A model generated the notes under the pieces. That model was given only the letters and a program-made list of their open reading frames with translations, ran no database searches and was not told where the DNA came from. From Sphingobacterium spiritivorum (GTDB taxonomy: Bacteria; Bacteroidota; Bacteroidia; Sphingobacteriales; Sphingobacteriaceae), in contig NZ_CP068082.1 in the NCBI RefSeq assembly GCF_016724845.1, positions 5,022,001 through 5,086,000 of the forward strand: DNA of 64,000 bases, written 5' to 3'. A program made the translations under genes and the position numbers. Positions 61,943-64,000 of the stretch are shown here, one piece after another. How positions within the stretch are numbered: position 1 is the stretch's first letter; every line of letters starts with the position of its first letter.

Positions 61943-63439
61943 CTAATTCTTAATTCCAGTATACGTCGTTATACTTTTTGCCGGCAAAGTTACTGACAAC
62001 TCCCCTGAAGCATCTGCATTTACGACAGTTCCCGCAGGCCAGTGACCGGCACTTGAATCTGTAGTCTGATAATTCTGGAGACTACTTACTCCAAAGCCCT
62101 GAAGTTTGATTTTACAATTAGCAGCAGTAGTACCGCTATTAATTACTACACATGTAAATTTGCCTGAAACAGGATCTTTATATGCAGATACCATAATATT
62201 ACTTCCGCCATTTGAGGTAGCTTTAAATCTATAGTATCCGGCATTAATAAACCGTGAATAGTGACCCATCACATCGTATGTCTTCGGAAAATCAAGCGTC
62301 CCGTCACTGTTGGTACAGATCAGTGATTCATTGTTTCGGATAGCCAGCATACCTAACCAGTACACATATGAATTTACATTACATTCAGCCAAAAATTTAT
62401 GCATATTTTTAGCCAGTTTGAGCCCTCCGGTCATGGTATTATCATAGACGCCGCTATCGTCAGAGACTTCTGTCACCCAGACTGGTTTATTGCCTGTAGC
62501 GTAATTCCATATTTGCGGATTTTGGTTCAGACCACGTTGTCCGAAAATCAAATCCCCTATTTCCACATAACCATGTCCCGCCAGTATATCTACTTTACTC
62601 TTATCCATAGAAGACAGAAAACTATTTGCTGTACCCCATGCCGCATTTTCTGAAGAAATGATTTTGACACTCTGCAATCCTTCACTGTTCAGGGCTGGTC
62701 TTAAATTATTGGTTATAAACTCACCCAGATTTTTTGGTTTCCAATACGACGCATCCCAGTCTGAAAATACATTTTCAGGTTCATTACTTGGTGAAATCCC
62801 GTAAAAATCAATTCCCTCCTGTTTGTAAGCTTTTGTAAATCCGGCCAGATAATTAGCAAATGTGGTCGAAGAGGTATTAAAATTTAAACCATTAAAAAAT
62901 TTTCCGCTTATACTGTTAGGATTCGTTTTCATATACAATGGCGGTGTCCAGGTACTTGCAAAGATGATTGGAACCTGATGACGCTGTTTTGCAGTTTTCA
63001 GAATCCACAACTGTCCCAGATGTTCTTTCTGATCTTCCGTAAGAGATTGGTATTGTGTGCTGTTCACATCCACATTGATATCCACTCCGGCCGGCTGAAT
63101 CGTTACGACTTTAGTTTGCTGATTAAACGGATAGGTGTGCAGTACCTTTCCTCTCAGCATATTCAGATGCAAACCGGTATTCCCCCACAAATATTCCATT
63201 ATACTATCTCTTTTACCCGATTCAAAAAACGGAGTAATTCTTCCTCCGAAAGCACCGAATCCCTCAATCTTCTGATAAGTCTGATTCCAGTCCAGCACCA
63301 CATCCACCACTCCGTTTGTCTGAGCAAGCGCATTCTGATTCAGAAGTTTATCATTTACCAGATCCTTTTTTTCGCAACTACTCAGTACCGACACCGCAAA
63401 CGCTAAGCCCAGGACAATCTTTAATTTTTGTGTTTTCAT
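61943..63439 (-). CDS. GH30-family glycoside hydrolase, surface lipoprotein
   Basis: The 498-residue enzyme has a lipoprotein signal (VSVLSSC) and a GH30 (beta/alpha)8 barrel with a beta-side domain. The start is YQKIEGFGAFGGRITP, the acid/base Glu is in YGISPSNEPEN and the nucleophile Glu in PVWVTEVSDDSG. The C-terminal segment (GYYRFKATSNGGSNIMVSAY, ending LPAKSITTYTGI) is the side domain. Lengths and motifs suit GH30 xylanase/glucuronoxylanase or beta-1,6-glucanase branches, and I cannot choose between them. It probably acts at the cell surface on polysaccharide and is separate from the fructan locus. Confidence 0.9.
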   Translation of the reverse strand: MKTQKLKIVLGLAFAVSVLSSCEKKDLVNDKLLNQNALAQTNGVVDVVLDWNQTYQKIEGFGAFGGRITPFFESGKRDSIMEYLWGNTGLHLNMLRGKVLHTYPFNQQTKVVTIQPAGVDINVDVNSTQYQSLTEDQKEHLGQLWILKTAKQRHQVPIIFASTWTPPLYMKTNPNSISGKFFNGLNFNTSSTTFANYLAGFTKAYKQEGIDFYGISPSNEPENVFSDWDASYWKPKNLGEFITNNLRPALNSEGLQSVKIISSENAAWGTANSFLSSMDKSKVDILAGHGYVEIGDLIFGQRGLNQNPQIWNYATGNKPVWVTEVSDDSGVYDNTMTGGLKLAKNMHKFLAECNVNSYVYWLGMLAIRNNESLICTNSDGTLDFPKTYDVMGHYSRFINAGYYRFKATSNGGSNIMVSAYKDPVSGKFTCVVINSGTTAANCKIKLQGFGVSSLQNYQTTDSSAGHWPAGTVVNADASGELSVTLPAKSITTYTGIKN

Positions 63440-64000
63440 AATTTTATAATTTCGTGTTTATTATTTATGTAACTATTTCTGCTATTTTACTTTTCTAAAC
63501 GATCAAAATTTACACTGCTCTGTAATGCTGCAGCCCCTGTCGGTTATATTATAATGATTATGCAGAGCTAAACTAAAAGAAATGAACATTCGAAAATTGA
63601 ATAATTAACTCATTCTGATTGAACTATTTAATCTTTATTTGAGGAGTAAGCATAAAATATGCCTCAGCAGCTTTAGAGGCTGTCAAATTGGATTGAGGAT
63701 TATGAAATTTAAAACTTGCTGTTGCGAAAACAGGCTTGTAGCAGGTGTATGTTTGAATAAAAGAACTTAAAAAAACACCTACTGAACAATTAGCTCAACA
63801 ACTATTGAATTATTTACCAATGCTGTAGAAGAGATTTTTATAAGAAGAAAGGACAAGGACTTAATTATCTGATCATCTTCAGACTAAAAGATGCACACGG
63901 ATCTATCAAGACTTCTTTAACCAACAGGCGCTGACAGCTCCTGTAGCCCTGATGAGAGGTAGTGTGACGATATGTATATCCTGTTCGTATAGGAATTACC
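63440..64000. other. no supported gene
   Basis: This 560-base stretch holds AT-rich sequence, broken short frames and a weak hairpin near 63876-63892. A plus-strand segment around 63775-63828 reads TPTEQLAQQLLNYLPML and stop, then further broken frames, which could be a decayed gene. I see no intact gene, tRNA or strong repeat. Confidence 0.6.

Noticed and set aside
63640..64000. Decayed transposase-like gene at the right edge
   Set aside because: The broken frames are too short and carry no transposase motif; recorded only as a gene-free stretch.

Overview
The window reads as a chromosome segment of a Bacteroidota bacterium, most like Sphingobacterium or a close relative. The reasons are a SusC/SusD pair, TonB receptors of the outer-membrane beta-barrel family, a hybrid two-component regulator, an ECF sigma factor paired with a barrel protein, promoter -7 boxes near TAnnTTTG and few Shine-Dalgarno sequences. 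Genus level is inference; no rRNA gene is present.

Left part (1-9.6 kb): a sugar-utilisation locus. A partial SusD, SusC, a PfkB-type fructokinase and an MFS sugar porter lie on the minus strand. A one-piece hybrid sensor-kinase/AraC regulator with a periplasmic sugar-binding domain is divergent. The gene content matches Bacteroides fructan loci of the BT1754-BT1763 type, so fructose or fructan is the likely substrate. Any GH32 enzymes would lie beyond the left edge.

Middle part (9.6-40.5 kb): mostly ordinary chromosome. It holds a metallo-beta-lactamase-fold hydrolase, aconitase, ribulose-phosphate epimerase, a 7TM-HD phosphodiesterase, tRNA-Ser(GCT), an AraC/nitrilase pair, an aspartic protease, a CAAX-type protease, a Crp regulator, an ECF sigma factor with an overlapping membrane/barrel partner, YggS with an AAA ATPase, and several lipoproteins. 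A response regulator, histidine kinase, PAP2 phosphatase and TonB receptor form a cluster. The regulator gene and the PAP2 gene share an 11-bp direct-repeat site at identical promoter spacing. Several decayed duplications are visible.

Accessory part (about 40.6-57.2 kb): a putative integrative mobilizable element carrying a defence island. From the right end it has a large serine recombinase and a small overlapping protein, a DUF3408 protein, MobA and a MobB relaxase. These are followed by one co-directional block: XRE regulator, type III Res, Mod, a GHKL ATPase joined to a RecB-like PD-(D/E)xK nuclease, SIR2, a HerA ATPase and two small unknown genes. The GHKL-nuclease gene is bracketed by the real end of mod and a decayed copy of that end, suggesting two defence modules were joined around it. 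The recombinase frame runs into the terminator and 3' end of tRNA-Ser(TGA), which marks the right junction.

Right part (57.2-64 kb): chromosome again, with tRNA-Ser(TGA), YceI, tRNA-Arg(TCT), a GNAT acetyltransferase, a small membrane protein, three unknown or DUF proteins (two of them lipoproteins) and a GH30 glycosidase lipoprotein. The last 560 bases show no convincing gene.
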